From NCBI GenBank assembly GCA_903889965.1, contig CAISZM010000043.1, forward strand, positions 1-47,622: DNA of 47,622 nt, read 5' to 3'. Origin of the DNA: an uncultured Elusimicrobia bacterium (GTDB lineage: Bacteria; Elusimicrobiota; Elusimicrobia; Elusimicrobiales; UBA9959). This document shows positions 16,413 to 25,800 of the stretch, piece after piece. Within the stretch, counting starts at the first letter, position 1; each line of letters starts with the position of its first letter. A model generated the notes under the pieces. The model saw only the letters and a list, made by a program, of their open reading frames with translations. It made no database searches and had not been told where the DNA came from. Position numbers and translations under genes: made by a program.

Positions 16413-18536
16413 TCACTTCACTATTATCTTGGCGTCCGGGTTAGGGAACGTCTGGCCAGGCACTATTATTACGGCATCAGGGTTAGGCGCTGCCTGCCCA
16501 GGAACAATTATTTGGGCGTTAGGGTTCTGGGTCGTGCCTGTCCTTAATATTATGGCGTTAGGATTAGGGACCGCCTGACCCGGCACTATTATCTTGGCGT
16601 CGGGGTTGGGCTGGGTTTGCCCCGGCACTATGAGCGCGGGCTTGGGAATGTCAGCCGTCTTTCCCATCATTTTATAGATTTTGTCGCCCGCCCATTTATC
16701 CACGCTCTCCACGGCCCTTCCAACCGGGTTATTGGCGAGATTTATGTTGTACCTCGGTTCCGCGCCCATGGCGAGGTCTTTGGTCATTACCTTCGTAAGG
16801 GCCCCGGGCTCATTTCTTCCCGTTATGAACTTGTTGAAGCTGCTCAGTTCCTCCGGCGGTTTCTCATACGGCTTGCCGTCGGCGCCCAATATGGTTGAAG
16901 GCGCGGGCTTGCCGACTATGACGCTCTTCACTTCGGAGCCCAGCGTGAGGGCGCGGCCTAAGGTCTTGGGGGCATTGAGCGCGCTGGTCGTAAGGCCGGT
17001 AACGGCGTCATAATATCTTTCTTTGCTAGCGGGATCGTTCTCGTTGAAGGCCCGGTAACTCTGCACGAATTCCACCCCTGACGCGCCGGTATCGTAGACG
17101 CCCTTAACGGCCTGGTATCCGCTGTAGCCTTTGCTCAAAGCGGTGCCGATCGGCCCGGCCTTACCGGCTATGTTCGACAGGGAGGCGCCCCCGACCGGAG
17201 CCAGGATCAGCGAAGAAGCTACGCCATTCGCGAAATTTACCCCCCCCTGGAGCACGGCGCCCGTGGTGCCGCCCACTTCCTTGCCTACGTTCTGGATGTT
17301 GCGGTTTTCATCCACCTTCAGCATGGAATAGCCCGTGTTATAATAGTCCCCGATAAGATTCTGCCCAAGGGTGCGGCTGACCTCGTTGCCGTAGAAGTTG
17401 GACTTGGCCCGCTCCATGAACTCGTTCTGGAGATCCTTGTCGGCCCAGCCGACAGTTCCGGCGCCGACCACCGCCATGGCCGAACCGGTCAGCTGTACAG
17501 TGCTCTTGCCCATGGCGTTTATGGCGATGCCCGTCTGCCCTATTATGCCGGGACTTGAATAGAGCTTATCCGTTCCCGTCTTCATCCATTGTCTCGGGGC
17601 CCCGGTGCTGGCGTCATAGCGTCCGATGTAGTTATCGTTCTCGGCCCCGTAACCCGTAACCCAGCCCCCGGTCAAACGGCTCTGGCCGCCGTAATAGTCG
17701 ATGATATGGTCGCCGGAGAACCTTTCGAGCGTGGAGAACTCGGTCTTGTTTATATCATAGCCCTTTCCCGCGGAGCGCACGCTTATATCCAGGCCGGTGT
17801 CGCTGGCCAGTCCCTCGCTTTCCTTTTTGGAAATCTTCGTCCATTGTCCCACGATCTGCTTCTGGGAACCACCTTCGGAAAGGACATTCGCCTGGTAGAC
17901 GGTGTTCCCTTTGGCGTCCTGGCCCGTGATCACTGACACCTGTCCTTTGGGGCCCACCTGCTGATTTGTCAGCTCTATGAACTGCTTCAGGGGCCCGGCC
18001 TGGTCGGCGTTCCCTTCGGCCATTACTTCGGCGGCGGCCTTGGAGGCCTCGCCGCGCTTGTTCTCGGGCAGCGCCCTTATGGCGTTCATGTCGACTTCAA
18101 AACCTGCGCTTTTCCCGTCCACCTTCGTCTCGAACACATAATCGCCCGAGCGGGCCTTGACGGTTTTCGGATCCAGTTCCATCCGGTCCATTACCAGTTT
18201 TCCGTCCACCACCCTGCCGCTCTGCCTGGGATAGCCGCTCCCTCCCGGCGGCGGCTCCAGCGTGAAAGTTTTTGCGCCGTTTGCGTCCGTAAAAATGGTT
18301 CTCTTTATCCCTTCCGGGCCCACGGCTTCGGCCTCTATGGTCGAACCATCCGGCTTGGTAAGTTTTGCGGCGACGGCTTTCCCATCCGCTCCGTAGATCT
18401 CCATCGCGCGGGTGCCGTCGGGTTTGCGTTCTTCCGTCCAGACAAGATCGCCGTTCGGCTGGCGCTCGACTATGTTAACGGTCCCGTCATTAGCCTGCGT
18501 CTTCTCTACGACGCGCATTTTCCCGTCGGGTTCCAT
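16413..18536 (-). CDS. C-terminal part of a giant secreted protein, split from its N-terminal part by a frameshift
   Basis: This frame gives about 707 residues from the first Met after the break (18536), and stays open upstream to 18845 in low-quality, Arg/Pro-rich shadow sequence. It holds several PDG-containing strand repeats (EPDGKMRV, QPNGDLVW, KPDGTRAM, KPDGSTIE), then a mixed region with DHIIDYYGG. A Gly/Ala-rich hydrophobic stretch (GAVLQGGVNFANGVASS, ILAPVGGASLSNIAGKAG) looks like those in polymorphic toxins, but no toxin domain is recognisable. The end is a 14-residue tandem repeat. Removing one A from the A6 run (18556-18561) fuses it to the upstream frame as FDKK-TVVDQ, giving about 1241 residues. 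Function is unknown. Confidence 0.7.
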   Translation of the reverse strand: MEPDGKMRVVEKTQANDGTVNIVERQPNGDLVWTEERKPDGTRAMEIYGADGKAVAAKLTKPDGSTIEAEAVGPEGIKRTIFTDANGAKTFTLEPPPGGSGYPRQSGRVVDGKLVMDRMELDPKTVKARSGDYVFETKVDGKSAGFEVDMNAIRALPENKRGEASKAAAEVMAEGNADQAGPLKQFIELTNQQVGPKGQVSVITGQDAKGNTVYQANVLSEGGSQKQIVGQWTKISKKESEGLASDTGLDISVRSAGKGYDINKTEFSTLERFSGDHIIDYYGGQSRLTGGWVTGYGAENDNYIGRYDASTGAPRQWMKTGTDKLYSSPGIIGQTGIAINAMGKSTVQLTGSAMAVVGAGTVGWADKDLQNEFMERAKSNFYGNEVSRTLGQNLIGDYYNTGYSMLKVDENRNIQNVGKEVGGTTGAVLQGGVNFANGVASSLILAPVGGASLSNIAGKAGPIGTALSKGYSGYQAVKGVYDTGASGVEFVQSYRAFNENDPASKERYYDAVTGLTTSALNAPKTLGRALTLGSEVKSVIVGKPAPSTILGADGKPYEKPPEELSSFNKFITGRNEPGALTKVMTKDLAMGAEPRYNINLANNPVGRAVESVDKWAGDKIYKMMGKTADIPKPALIVPGQTQPNPDAKIIVPGQAVPNPNAIILRTGTTQNPNAQIIVPGQAAPNPDAVIIVPGQTFPNPDAKIIVK
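16416..16631 (-). repeat. Five tandem 14-residue (42-base) repeats at the protein C-terminus
   Basis: The consensus unit is IVPGQxxPNPDAxI. Units 1, 2, 4 and 5 are full; the third is 13 residues and diverged (LRTGTTQNPNAQI). The protein ends IVK just after the last unit. The DNA copies keep similar but not identical codons. Confidence 0.85.
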
Positions 18537-20139
18537 CGCCTGATCCACCACCGTCTTTTTTGTCGAAACTCTCGAAATGGGACAGGCCCTGTTCATCCTT
18601 GTAGGCGTAGCCGCGGGGGGCCAATATGGAGCCCTCGGGGTATCGGGATATAACAACCTTCTGTCCGGGCGGCAGCTGCAGGCCAAGTTCGTCCGAAGTG
18701 AAGCTGGTGCCGTCTTTGAAATTCGCCACATTGGAGCGCATGTAGGCCTGCGCGTCGGCCTCGGTCTTGCGCGCCGAGAGATATTCAGGGTTGTTGGCGT
18801 ACAGCTCAGCCAGTTTTTTTCCGTTGGCGTCGGACTCCGCGCCATGGTCCTTCAGCCACTGGACCTTTTCCGCGTCGGTCTTGAGCCCGGCATACTCGGC
18901 GTCATAGACGGCTTTTTTGTCCACCAGCGCTTTTTCGGTTTGCCCTTCCTGGGACTTATCCATGAGCCGGGAGACAGAGGTGTTCCATTCCCCCAGGGCC
19001 TGGGACCGGTCGTCGACGTTGTCAAGTCCCGCGGCCGCGCTCTTTTTCCCCATCAGCTTGTCTATATTGCCGGCGCCGTTGATGCACTGTTCCCGCTCGG
19101 AGGCGTCGTGGGTCCTGGCGGCCAGGTCTTTCAGTGCCTGTTGTTTCTTCTCAAGCCAGTCCGTCTTAGCGTCCGCGGCTATGCTCAGCGTCGTCTCCCG
19201 CAGATGAGGCGCGGCCAAAGACGGGGAGAATTTGTCAACCGCGGTCCACATGCTCAGCTTTACCTCGTTAGGTTTGATAGGGGAACCGTTTTTGCCGGCA
19301 GGCTGCTGAGATGCGTACGCCCCGGGAAAATCCTCGTCATCCGAAGCCGCCCCCCCTATACCGGGTACCGCGGCGCCCATGGGCTTCGAGAGGGTTCGCG
19401 CTGAGCCGGCTTTAAGGCCCATCGCGAACGAGGTACCGGAACCGCTAAGCGCTGGGGCGTCCTCTTTCCACTTTTCGGAATATTTGCTCCGTTCCTGCGG
19501 CGTCAGCCCGTCAAAAAAACCGCCCAGCATCTGCCTGCCTTTCTGCGGATCCATCCCGGCGTAATTCTTTATGGCGTTGAACTCTTTTTCCTTATCGCCC
19601 ATGGCCCGGGCCTGCTCCATTATCTTAAGCTGGTGCTCCTTCTCCTGCTGCACCGCCTGGGGATCGGAGTTGAGGGTGCCCTGCTGTCCGGAGGCGGCAG
19701 CCTGGGCCTGCTTGCGTATTTTCTCGAGCAGCAATTCGTGATTCTGCTCGGCGACATCATACCGCCCCTGCTCCGCGGCTGCCTGTTTAAATGCGTAATC
19801 TTTGAGGCTGAGGAGTTCCTGAATATCATCCGGCTGCGGTTCGTTCGCCTCAAGCTTATCCACCGTCTCCGCGATACTGCGCTGATATTCGTCCAAGGCG
19901 CGTACGTCACGGCCGGTCTCCAGGAGGGTATTGCGGTAGTCGGCGTAGGTTTGAGGGTCGACAACGGGAGTGGACATGAAGATCTCGTATTGGTCTTCGA
20001 CCGAGTCCAGCCTTGAGTCCAGATCTTCGCAGGAGAGGGCTATTTTGTTCTCGATGTCCCGGGAGTTGATACCCGAGGGCGCTGCCAGCGTTACCGCGGG
20101 CAGGACTGCCGACAACAGGAACAGTAAAATGGTCTTCAT
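18490..20139 (-). CDS. N-terminal part of a giant secreted protein (frameshifted at its end)
   Basis: The frame encodes a signal peptide (MKTILLFLLSAVLPAVTLA) followed by about 510 residues rich in Glu, Lys, Gln and Ala that should be largely helical, with coiled-coil stretches (around residues 95-170 and 330-430). AGAGGAGAAC precedes the ATG. The last residues, after FESFDKK, turn into Gly/Arg-rich sequence (GGGSGDGTRRENARRREDAG) typical of out-of-frame reading, while the overlapping frame resumes sensible protein. The intact gene would span 16413-20139. I do not recognise a family. Confidence 0.75.
   Translation of the reverse strand: MKTILLFLLSAVLPAVTLAAPSGINSRDIENKIALSCEDLDSRLDSVEDQYEIFMSTPVVDPQTYADYRNTLLETGRDVRALDEYQRSIAETVDKLEANEPQPDDIQELLSLKDYAFKQAAAEQGRYDVAEQNHELLLEKIRKQAQAAASGQQGTLNSDPQAVQQEKEHQLKIMEQARAMGDKEKEFNAIKNYAGMDPQKGRQMLGGFFDGLTPQERSKYSEKWKEDAPALSGSGTSFAMGLKAGSARTLSKPMGAAVPGIGGAASDDEDFPGAYASQQPAGKNGSPIKPNEVKLSMWTAVDKFSPSLAAPHLRETTLSIAADAKTDWLEKKQQALKDLAARTHDASEREQCINGAGNIDKLMGKKSAAAGLDNVDDRSQALGEWNTSVSRLMDKSQEGQTEKALVDKKAVYDAEYAGLKTDAEKVQWLKDHGAESDANGKKLAELYANNPEYLSARKTEADAQAYMRSNVANFKDGTSFTSDELGLQLPPGQKVVISRYPEGSILAPRGYAYKDEQGLSHFESFDKKDGGGSGDGTRRENARRREDAG
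18556..18561 (-). other. Frameshift point: A6 run in the giant secreted-protein gene
   Basis: On the minus strand the codons read GAC AAA AAA GAC in the first frame and ACA AAA AAG ACG in the second. Dropping one A restores a single frame. A +1 shift (or a one-base deletion) is needed, so the usual -1 slippage at A-AAA-AAG would not fix it. Confidence 0.8.
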
Positions 20140-20257
20140 AGATATAGTTCTCCTCTATGGGAGTTTGACATCTACAGTATACATGGTGAACCGTCGATTT
20201 TCAAGTGCTGTGCCATTTTCGGGATTCCGCGCCTGCCGTCTCCGGCCGGGGGAAATA

Positions 20258-20289
20258 AGAACCGCCGGAGGATCCCCCCCGGCGGTTCT
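20258..20289 (-). terminator. Hairpin terminator of the Cys-rich protein gene
   Basis: AGAACCGCCGG (20258-20268) pairs perfectly with CCGGCGGTTCT (20279-20289) over 11 bp with a 10-base loop, 24 bases after the stop. On the minus strand TATTTCCCCC follows, a weak T-tract. Confidence 0.65.
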
Positions 20290-20312
20290 GGCAAGAAATG
20301 TCAGTTCGCTGC

Positions 20313-20960
20313 TTAGTTGGTTAGCGTAGCGGCAGCGGGAGCTGCCTCCGGCGCTGTGACGGGTGAAGTCACGGGCGCGGCTGCGGGCGGCGTTTGGGCG
20401 GCAGGGGCGGCCTGCGGAGCAGTCACTTCTATATTGGGCTGCTTATCTCCGCGGCTTTCCTTGCGCTCGGCCATTTTGGCTTTGCAGGCGTCCGAGAGAT
20501 CAGCCTCATGGGTCTTCAGGCAGGCCATGCGGGCCTTGCGGTCAGTCCCCTTTACGTCTTTACAGAACTTTTCCATGTCTGCGGCGCAGGGATGGTTCTC
20601 CATGCCCTTTCCGTGCCCGGCCATTTTGGCTTTGCAGGCGTCCGAGAGATCAGCCTCATGGGTCTTCAGGCAGGCCATGCGGTCCGTCCCTTTAGAATCC
20701 TTGCAGAATTTTTCCGCGTCAGGGGCGCAGGGATGGCTCTCCATGCCCTTTCCGTGCCCGGCCATTTTGGCTTTGCAGGCGTCCGAGAGATCCGCCTCGT
20801 GGGTTTTCAGGCAGGCCATCCGGTCCGTCCCTTTAGAATCTTTGCAGAATTTTTCCGCATCGGCTTTACAAGGGCCCTGCTGGGCGAAGGCGCGGGCGCA
20901 CGGAGCGGCCAGCGCCAGAACGAACACCAAAGACGACAGCACTATTTTATTGTTTTTCAT
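20313..20960 (-). CDS. Exported protein with three Cys-rich (Cys_rich_FGFR/GLG1-like) repeats
   Basis: The 215-residue protein has a signal peptide (LVFVLALAAPCARAFA), then three repeats of about 47-50 residues. Each has the pattern C-x-A-D-x-EKFCKD...RMACLKTHEADLSDAC, four cysteines per repeat that should form disulfides. The third differs by a 3-residue insertion (RKA). A Pro/Ala-rich tail (PAAAPVTSPVTAPEAAPAA) ends the protein. The fold resembles the cysteine-rich repeat of the Golgi protein GLG1, which also occurs in bacterial exported proteins. A role in metal or ligand binding in the periplasm is possible but unproven. Confidence 0.82.
   Translation of the reverse strand: MKNNKIVLSSLVFVLALAAPCARAFAQQGPCKADAEKFCKDSKGTDRMACLKTHEADLSDACKAKMAGHGKGMESHPCAPDAEKFCKDSKGTDRMACLKTHEADLSDACKAKMAGHGKGMENHPCAADMEKFCKDVKGTDRKARMACLKTHEADLSDACKAKMAERKESRGDKQPNIEVTAPQAAPAAQTPPAAAPVTSPVTAPEAAPAAATLTN
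20469..20872 (-). repeat. Three near-identical tandem DNA repeats encoding the Cys-rich units
   Basis: Copies begin at 20469, 20619 and 20760, giving periods of 150 and 141 bases; the 9-base difference is the three-residue insertion. Long stretches are almost base-identical between copies, pointing to recent duplication or gene conversion. Confidence 0.85.
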
Positions 20961-21090
20961 ATATTTTTTCCTCTGTAATATTCCGGTCCTGATCCGACAG
21001 TTCCTGGGGATAGTTTAACACGGCGCTTATTAACATGCCCTTAAAATAAGATTAAAAAAGCTTAATGAGGGAACCGCGCCCGCCTTACCT

Positions 21091-21945
21091 TCACCTTACG
21101 ATACCCGAATAAAGTCTTGAGGCAAGCAATAAAAGTACCAGGAATACCGCAGCCAGCACGCCGAAATCCATTCCCGGCCCATAGACGCTCTGTCCGCCCT
21201 GGACCATGAGCTGGCGAAGCGCGTCCACAAGGTAGGTCAATGGATTAAAGCGCGCTATTACCCTCAGCCAGGCGGGCATGAGGGCTACGGGGTATATAGC
21301 GTTGCTGGCGAAGAACATGGGCATGGTCAGCAATTGTCCTATCCCCATGAACCGCTCCCGTGTTTTAACGATGCAGGCGACCACAAGGGAAAAAGTGGAA
21401 AAAACCGCGGAGCCGAGGAAAACCGCGGTCATGACGCCGAGAATTGAAACCACACCGTGATTAAGGTTTATCCTCATCGCCCAGATGAGTATGTAGATCA
21501 GGACCATCTGCGCCAGGCCCCGTATGCCGGCGGCAACAGCCTTGCCAGACACCAGGGCTTCACGGTACGAAGGGCTTACCAGCAATTTTTGAACGATACC
21601 GAGGTCTCGTTCCCATATCACGCTGATACCATAGAATATGGCGCTGAAAAGGACGCTCTGGGCCAGTATCCCGGGGGCCATGAAAGCCATATAGCTCAGA
21701 TTGCCGGTAGGTATGCCTTTAATGCGGCTGAATACCTGGCCGAAAACGGCCAGCCAGAGTATGGGCTGGGCTACGCGGGAAAAAAGTTCTATCGGATCGC
21801 GGAGGACTTTCCGTATCTCAACCTCCACTATCGCGAACACCTGCCCGAAAAAGGCGGCGAGCCCGGAAGGGCTGACGGTCCGCAGCCCCCCCTTTTTTTC
21901 GGGATACAACAGCCGCTTTTGGCCTGCAGCTTCGTCGCTGATCAT
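21091..21945 (-). CDS. ABC-2 type transporter permease (DrrB-like)
   Basis: The 284-residue inner-membrane protein has about six transmembrane helices and the ABC-2 export signature near the end, FNPLTYLVDALRQLM, with WERDLGIVQKLLVSP in the first cytoplasmic loop. AAGGAG is about 9 bases before the ATG. It follows the ABC ATPase gene by 73 bases and should pair with it as an exporter of a drug, lipid or polymer. It is the last gene of the TetR-led efflux cluster. Substrate is unknown. Confidence 0.88.
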   Translation of the reverse strand: MISDEAAGQKRLLYPEKKGGLRTVSPSGLAAFFGQVFAIVEVEIRKVLRDPIELFSRVAQPILWLAVFGQVFSRIKGIPTGNLSYMAFMAPGILAQSVLFSAIFYGISVIWERDLGIVQKLLVSPSYREALVSGKAVAAGIRGLAQMVLIYILIWAMRINLNHGVVSILGVMTAVFLGSAVFSTFSLVVACIVKTRERFMGIGQLLTMPMFFASNAIYPVALMPAWLRVIARFNPLTYLVDALRQLMVQGGQSVYGPGMDFGVLAAVFLVLLLLASRLYSGIVR

Positions 21946-22018
21946 TCACAGGCTCCTTTTGGTGGCGCTCACTCCGGATAAGACCTGGGCCTATCGCGTA
22001 GAGTTTTTGAGCGCATCG

Positions 22019-22837
22019 CTAACCGAGACGGCGGGCCGTTCTCCGGGTTTGGTTGACATTGCGGAAATCCCCGCTCTCCTGGATAATTACTCCGCAGGAA
22101 CTTGTAAAGACGTCGTCCAGTGTCGCGTCGGGACCGATGGCGGCTTTAAGGTCAGCCGGCTTGCCGGCGACGATCTTCTTGCCATGGTGGAGGATCACAA
22201 GTTCGTCGCAAAGTTCGTCGGCTTCTTCCATGTCATGGGTCGTTATCAGTACGGTCAGCCCCAGGTCGCGGCGCAGGACTTTTAACCGTTCCCACACCGC
22301 ATGGCGCGCGACCGGGTCCAGGCCGATGGTCGGCTCGTCGAGCACCAGCACCGCGGGATGATGCAGGAGGGCCTGCGCGATCTCCAGCCGCCTTATCATG
22401 CCGCCGGAATAGGCCTTCACTAATTTATCGGCATGGGCCTCAAGCCCCATGAATTTAAGAGCGTGGCGGATATTTTCCGACCGTTCGTGGCGCGGCATTC
22501 CGTAAAGCCTGGCTGACAGGGTCAGATTCTCGCGCCCGGTCAGTCCGCCGTCCGCTGAAAGCATCTGCGGCACGTAGCCGATGCGCCTTCTTACGTCCAT
22601 GGAACTGTCCGCGACGTCAAAACCGGCTATGACGGCGGTCCCGGAAGTGGGGGCCAGGAGGGTTATGAGCATCTTGATGGTGGTGCTCTTCCCCGCGCCG
22701 TTGGGCCCCAATAAACCGAATATCTCCCCGTACCGGATGGTCAGGTCCAGGCGGCTTACGGCGGTAAAGGAGCCGAACCGTTTGGTCAGCTGGGACGCCC
22801 GGACGGCCACATCCTGCGCTGTCGTTTCCCCGGTCAC
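22019..22837 (-). CDS. ABC transporter ATP-binding protein (DrrA/CcmA-like)
   Basis: The 272-residue ATPase has all the motifs: Walker A GPNGAGKST, Q-loop GYVPQ, signature YSGGMIRRLEIA, Walker B VLVLDEPTIGLD and the switch His in ITTHDMEEAD. It is of the drug or polymer export subfamily and should dimerise under the DrrB-like permease encoded next. Its ATG overlaps the RND gene stop (ATGA), so expression is coupled to the RND pump, an uncommon arrangement. Confidence 0.93.
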   Translation of the reverse strand: MTGETTAQDVAVRASQLTKRFGSFTAVSRLDLTIRYGEIFGLLGPNGAGKSTTIKMLITLLAPTSGTAVIAGFDVADSSMDVRRRIGYVPQMLSADGGLTGRENLTLSARLYGMPRHERSENIRHALKFMGLEAHADKLVKAYSGGMIRRLEIAQALLHHPAVLVLDEPTIGLDPVARHAVWERLKVLRRDLGLTVLITTHDMEEADELCDELVILHHGKKIVAGKPADLKAAIGPDATLDDVFTSSCGVIIQESGDFRNVNQTRRTARRLG

Positions 22838-25800
22838 GCCGCGCCCCTCCCCGGATCAGCCGCCGCGGCCTCCGGTTTTATCTCGCCAAGTTCGATGAGA
22901 GCCTGCTTAAGATTTTCCTCGTGGCGGTGGCTTTCAAGACGCGACATCAGGCTGTAGGCGCAGGGGACCACCAGCAGCGTCAGCAGCGTGGAGAACATTA
23001 CGCCGCCGATCACCACCAGCGCCATCGGTATGCGGGTCTCCGCGCCGGGCCCGATACCCAGCGCCGGCGGGATGGCCGCCGCTATGGTGGCGAAAGAAGT
23101 CATCAGTATGGGGCGCAGCCTTATGGGGCAGGCCTCGAGCAGCGCGTCATTCACGTTCATGCCCTTTTCGCGCCGGCGGTTATTCGTGAACTCCACTAGC
23201 AGGATGGAATTCTTCTTTACGATGCCCATAAGGAGTATCATGCCGATCATGCTGTAGATATTGAGCGACTGGTGCCCGACGAGCAGCGCTATGAAAGCCC
23301 CGGTAACGCTGAAGGGCAGCGCCAGCAGCACCGTTACAGGGTGTATGAAGCTGTTGAACTGCGACGCCAGAACCATGTACGCGACGAAAATACCGAATAC
23401 CAGCGCCGTCAGCAGGCTGCTGGTGGATTCCTGAAAGGTCTGCGAGCTTCCCGACAGGATGACGCGGTAGCCTTCCGGCAGAAGTTCCTTCGCCTCTTTC
23501 TGCACCTCGGCCAGCGCATCGGCCTGCGCTACCCCGGGGGCGGGGTTGGCGAAAACGCCTATGGCGCGCTCGCGGTTGCGCCGGGAAATGGAAAGCAGCG
23601 TGGGCTTCTGGACTATCTTCATTACGTCGGAGAGCCGTATCAGTTCCCCCCGGTTGTTGCGCACCCAGATCTTGCCTATGTCGCCCGGGGTCTTGCGGTC
23701 CTTGTCGACGAGGCGAAGCCGTATGTCGTAACGTTTGCCGTTCTTCGTGAATTTCCCCACGCGCACGCCGCCTATCATGGCGTTTACGGCGTCTCCGATG
23801 CTGGCGATGTTGACGCCGCGGGCGGCCGCTTTGTCGCGGTCGGGTATGACCTGCACCTCGGGCATCCCGGCCTGGTAGTCGGTATCCACGTCCACCATCT
23901 TGCCCGAATCCGCCATCCGCTTCATCAAAGCCTGGTCCAGTTCGCTCAGTTTATCCCAATCCGGACCGCGCAGGCTGATCTCGACGGGGTAACCGCGCTT
24001 GGCGGTAAAGCCGGACTGCGACGGGTCCTGTATGGAGACGCGGTCGAGCCCTTCGACGCCCTTCAGCGCCTTGCGTGTATAATTCATGAAATCCTGCTGG
24101 GTAGGTTTTGGCCCGCCGGGTTTCAGCGGCGTGCGCTGGGCTTTAGGCTTCATCGTTATGAACATCATGCCGCTGTTGACGCTGCCGCCTCCGCCCACCA
24201 TGCCGAAATACATCTGGACGTTCGCCTGCTTCATGGCCCAGCTCTCCACCTTGCCTATAACCTCCGAGGTGTAGTCGAATGACGAGCCTATGGGCGTCTG
24301 CAGCCGCACCATGAACTGGCTCTGGTCCTGCGAAGGGGTGAATTCCATCGGCAGCCTGAACGCTATCAGCAGGGACAGCGCGAAGATAAGCGTCGCCGCG
24401 CCTATGGTCTTCCAGCGGTGGCGCAGTATCTTTTCCAGCAGCCGGCGGTAGTATTTCGAAACCGTGGTGAAGGACTTATCCATCCATATGCCTATCGCCG
24501 TACCGCGGCCCGAGTCCACGAACTGCGAGCAGCGCATTGGCGAGAGCGTCAGCGCCTCCAGCAGCGACAGCAGCACCGCCGCGGACATGGTGACGCCGAA
24601 CTGGAAGAAGAACTTGCCGACGATACCTTTCATAAAGATGACAGGCACGAAGATCGCCAGTATCGCCATCGAGGCGGCCATGGCGGGGAAGGTTATCTCC
24701 CGCGCGCCCAGCAGCGCGGACTTAACGCGGCCGAAGCCCTGCTCGTTATAGCGCACGATATTTTCAAGCACCATTATGGCGTCGTCGACGACTATGCCGA
24801 TGGCCAGGGACAGTCCCAGCAGGGTGAAGGTGTTGAGCGTGAAGCCCATGAAATACAGTATCAGGAAAGCGCCGATGATCGAGGTAGGTATAGCCAGCAG
24901 CACGTTCAGAGTGGAGGACCAGGAGCCAAGGAACAGCCAGCAGACTATGCCGGTCAATAGCGCGGAAAGGAGCAGCGTGAAATTCAGCTCGTGGGTGGAA
25001 TCCTCGATAAAACGGGTGCTGTCGTTCACCACCATGAGGTGCATGCCCTGCGGGAGCGATTTCTGCAGTTCGTCCACTTTAGCGCGCACCGCCTTGGCTA
25101 CGGCTACGGCGTTGGAGCCGCGCTGCTTCATTATGCCCAGGCCAACGGAAAGCTTGCCGCCGGTATGCGAAACGCGGCGTATGTCGTTAAGCCCGTCTTC
25201 CACCTCGGCCACGTCCTTTATGCGGAACGTCTTCCAGATGGGGGCGCCGCCGCGGCCCGTTATCACCAGGTTGGAGAAAGCCTCCGGCGTGGCCGCTTCC
25301 CCCATCACCCGCACGTTCAGCTCTTTCTGGCCGGAGCTGATGTAGCCGGCCGGCATTTCGGCGTGCTGGTTCTGCACCGTGGTCATGACGTCTTCAACGG
25401 TCAGCTGCTTGGCGTTGAGCTTGTCTATGTCTATCCAGATCCGCAGGTTAGGGTCGACGAAGCCTCCCATGTCGACATCGCCCACGCCCGCTATGGTCGT
25501 GAACTTATCCTTGAGGGAGTCATTGGTGTAGGACATCAGGTCCTTCAGAGGCCTGTTGTCCCCGGTGAGGGCCACGCGTATGATCGGCTGGTCCTCGGGG
25601 TTGGTCTTGGTTATGGTAACCGGGTCCATATCCTGCGGCAGGCTTTTCTGCGCCGCGGATATCTTTGACTGGACTTCCTGCATGGCTACGTCTATGTCGC
25701 GCCCAAGGTCGAATTCGATGGTAATGTTGCACTGCCCCCGTTTTGAAGTGGAGGAGACGTCCTTGACGCCCTGTATGCTCATCACGGCGCCCTCTATGAC

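Noticed and set aside
18553-18562. Programmed -1 frameshift at the A-AAA-AAG-like site
   Set aside because: The two frames need a +1 (or -2) change, not -1, so dnaX-type slippage would not join them.
20469-20872. Regular repeats resembling a CRISPR-like array
   Set aside because: The period (141-150 bases) is far too long, there are no unique spacers, and the repeats are in frame and encode Cys-rich units.
23272-24282. 336-codon open frame antisense to the RND pump gene
   Set aside because: It lies fully inside a strongly conserved pump gene, has no recognisable domain and is rich in His/Arg/Gln as expected of GC-rich shadow frames.
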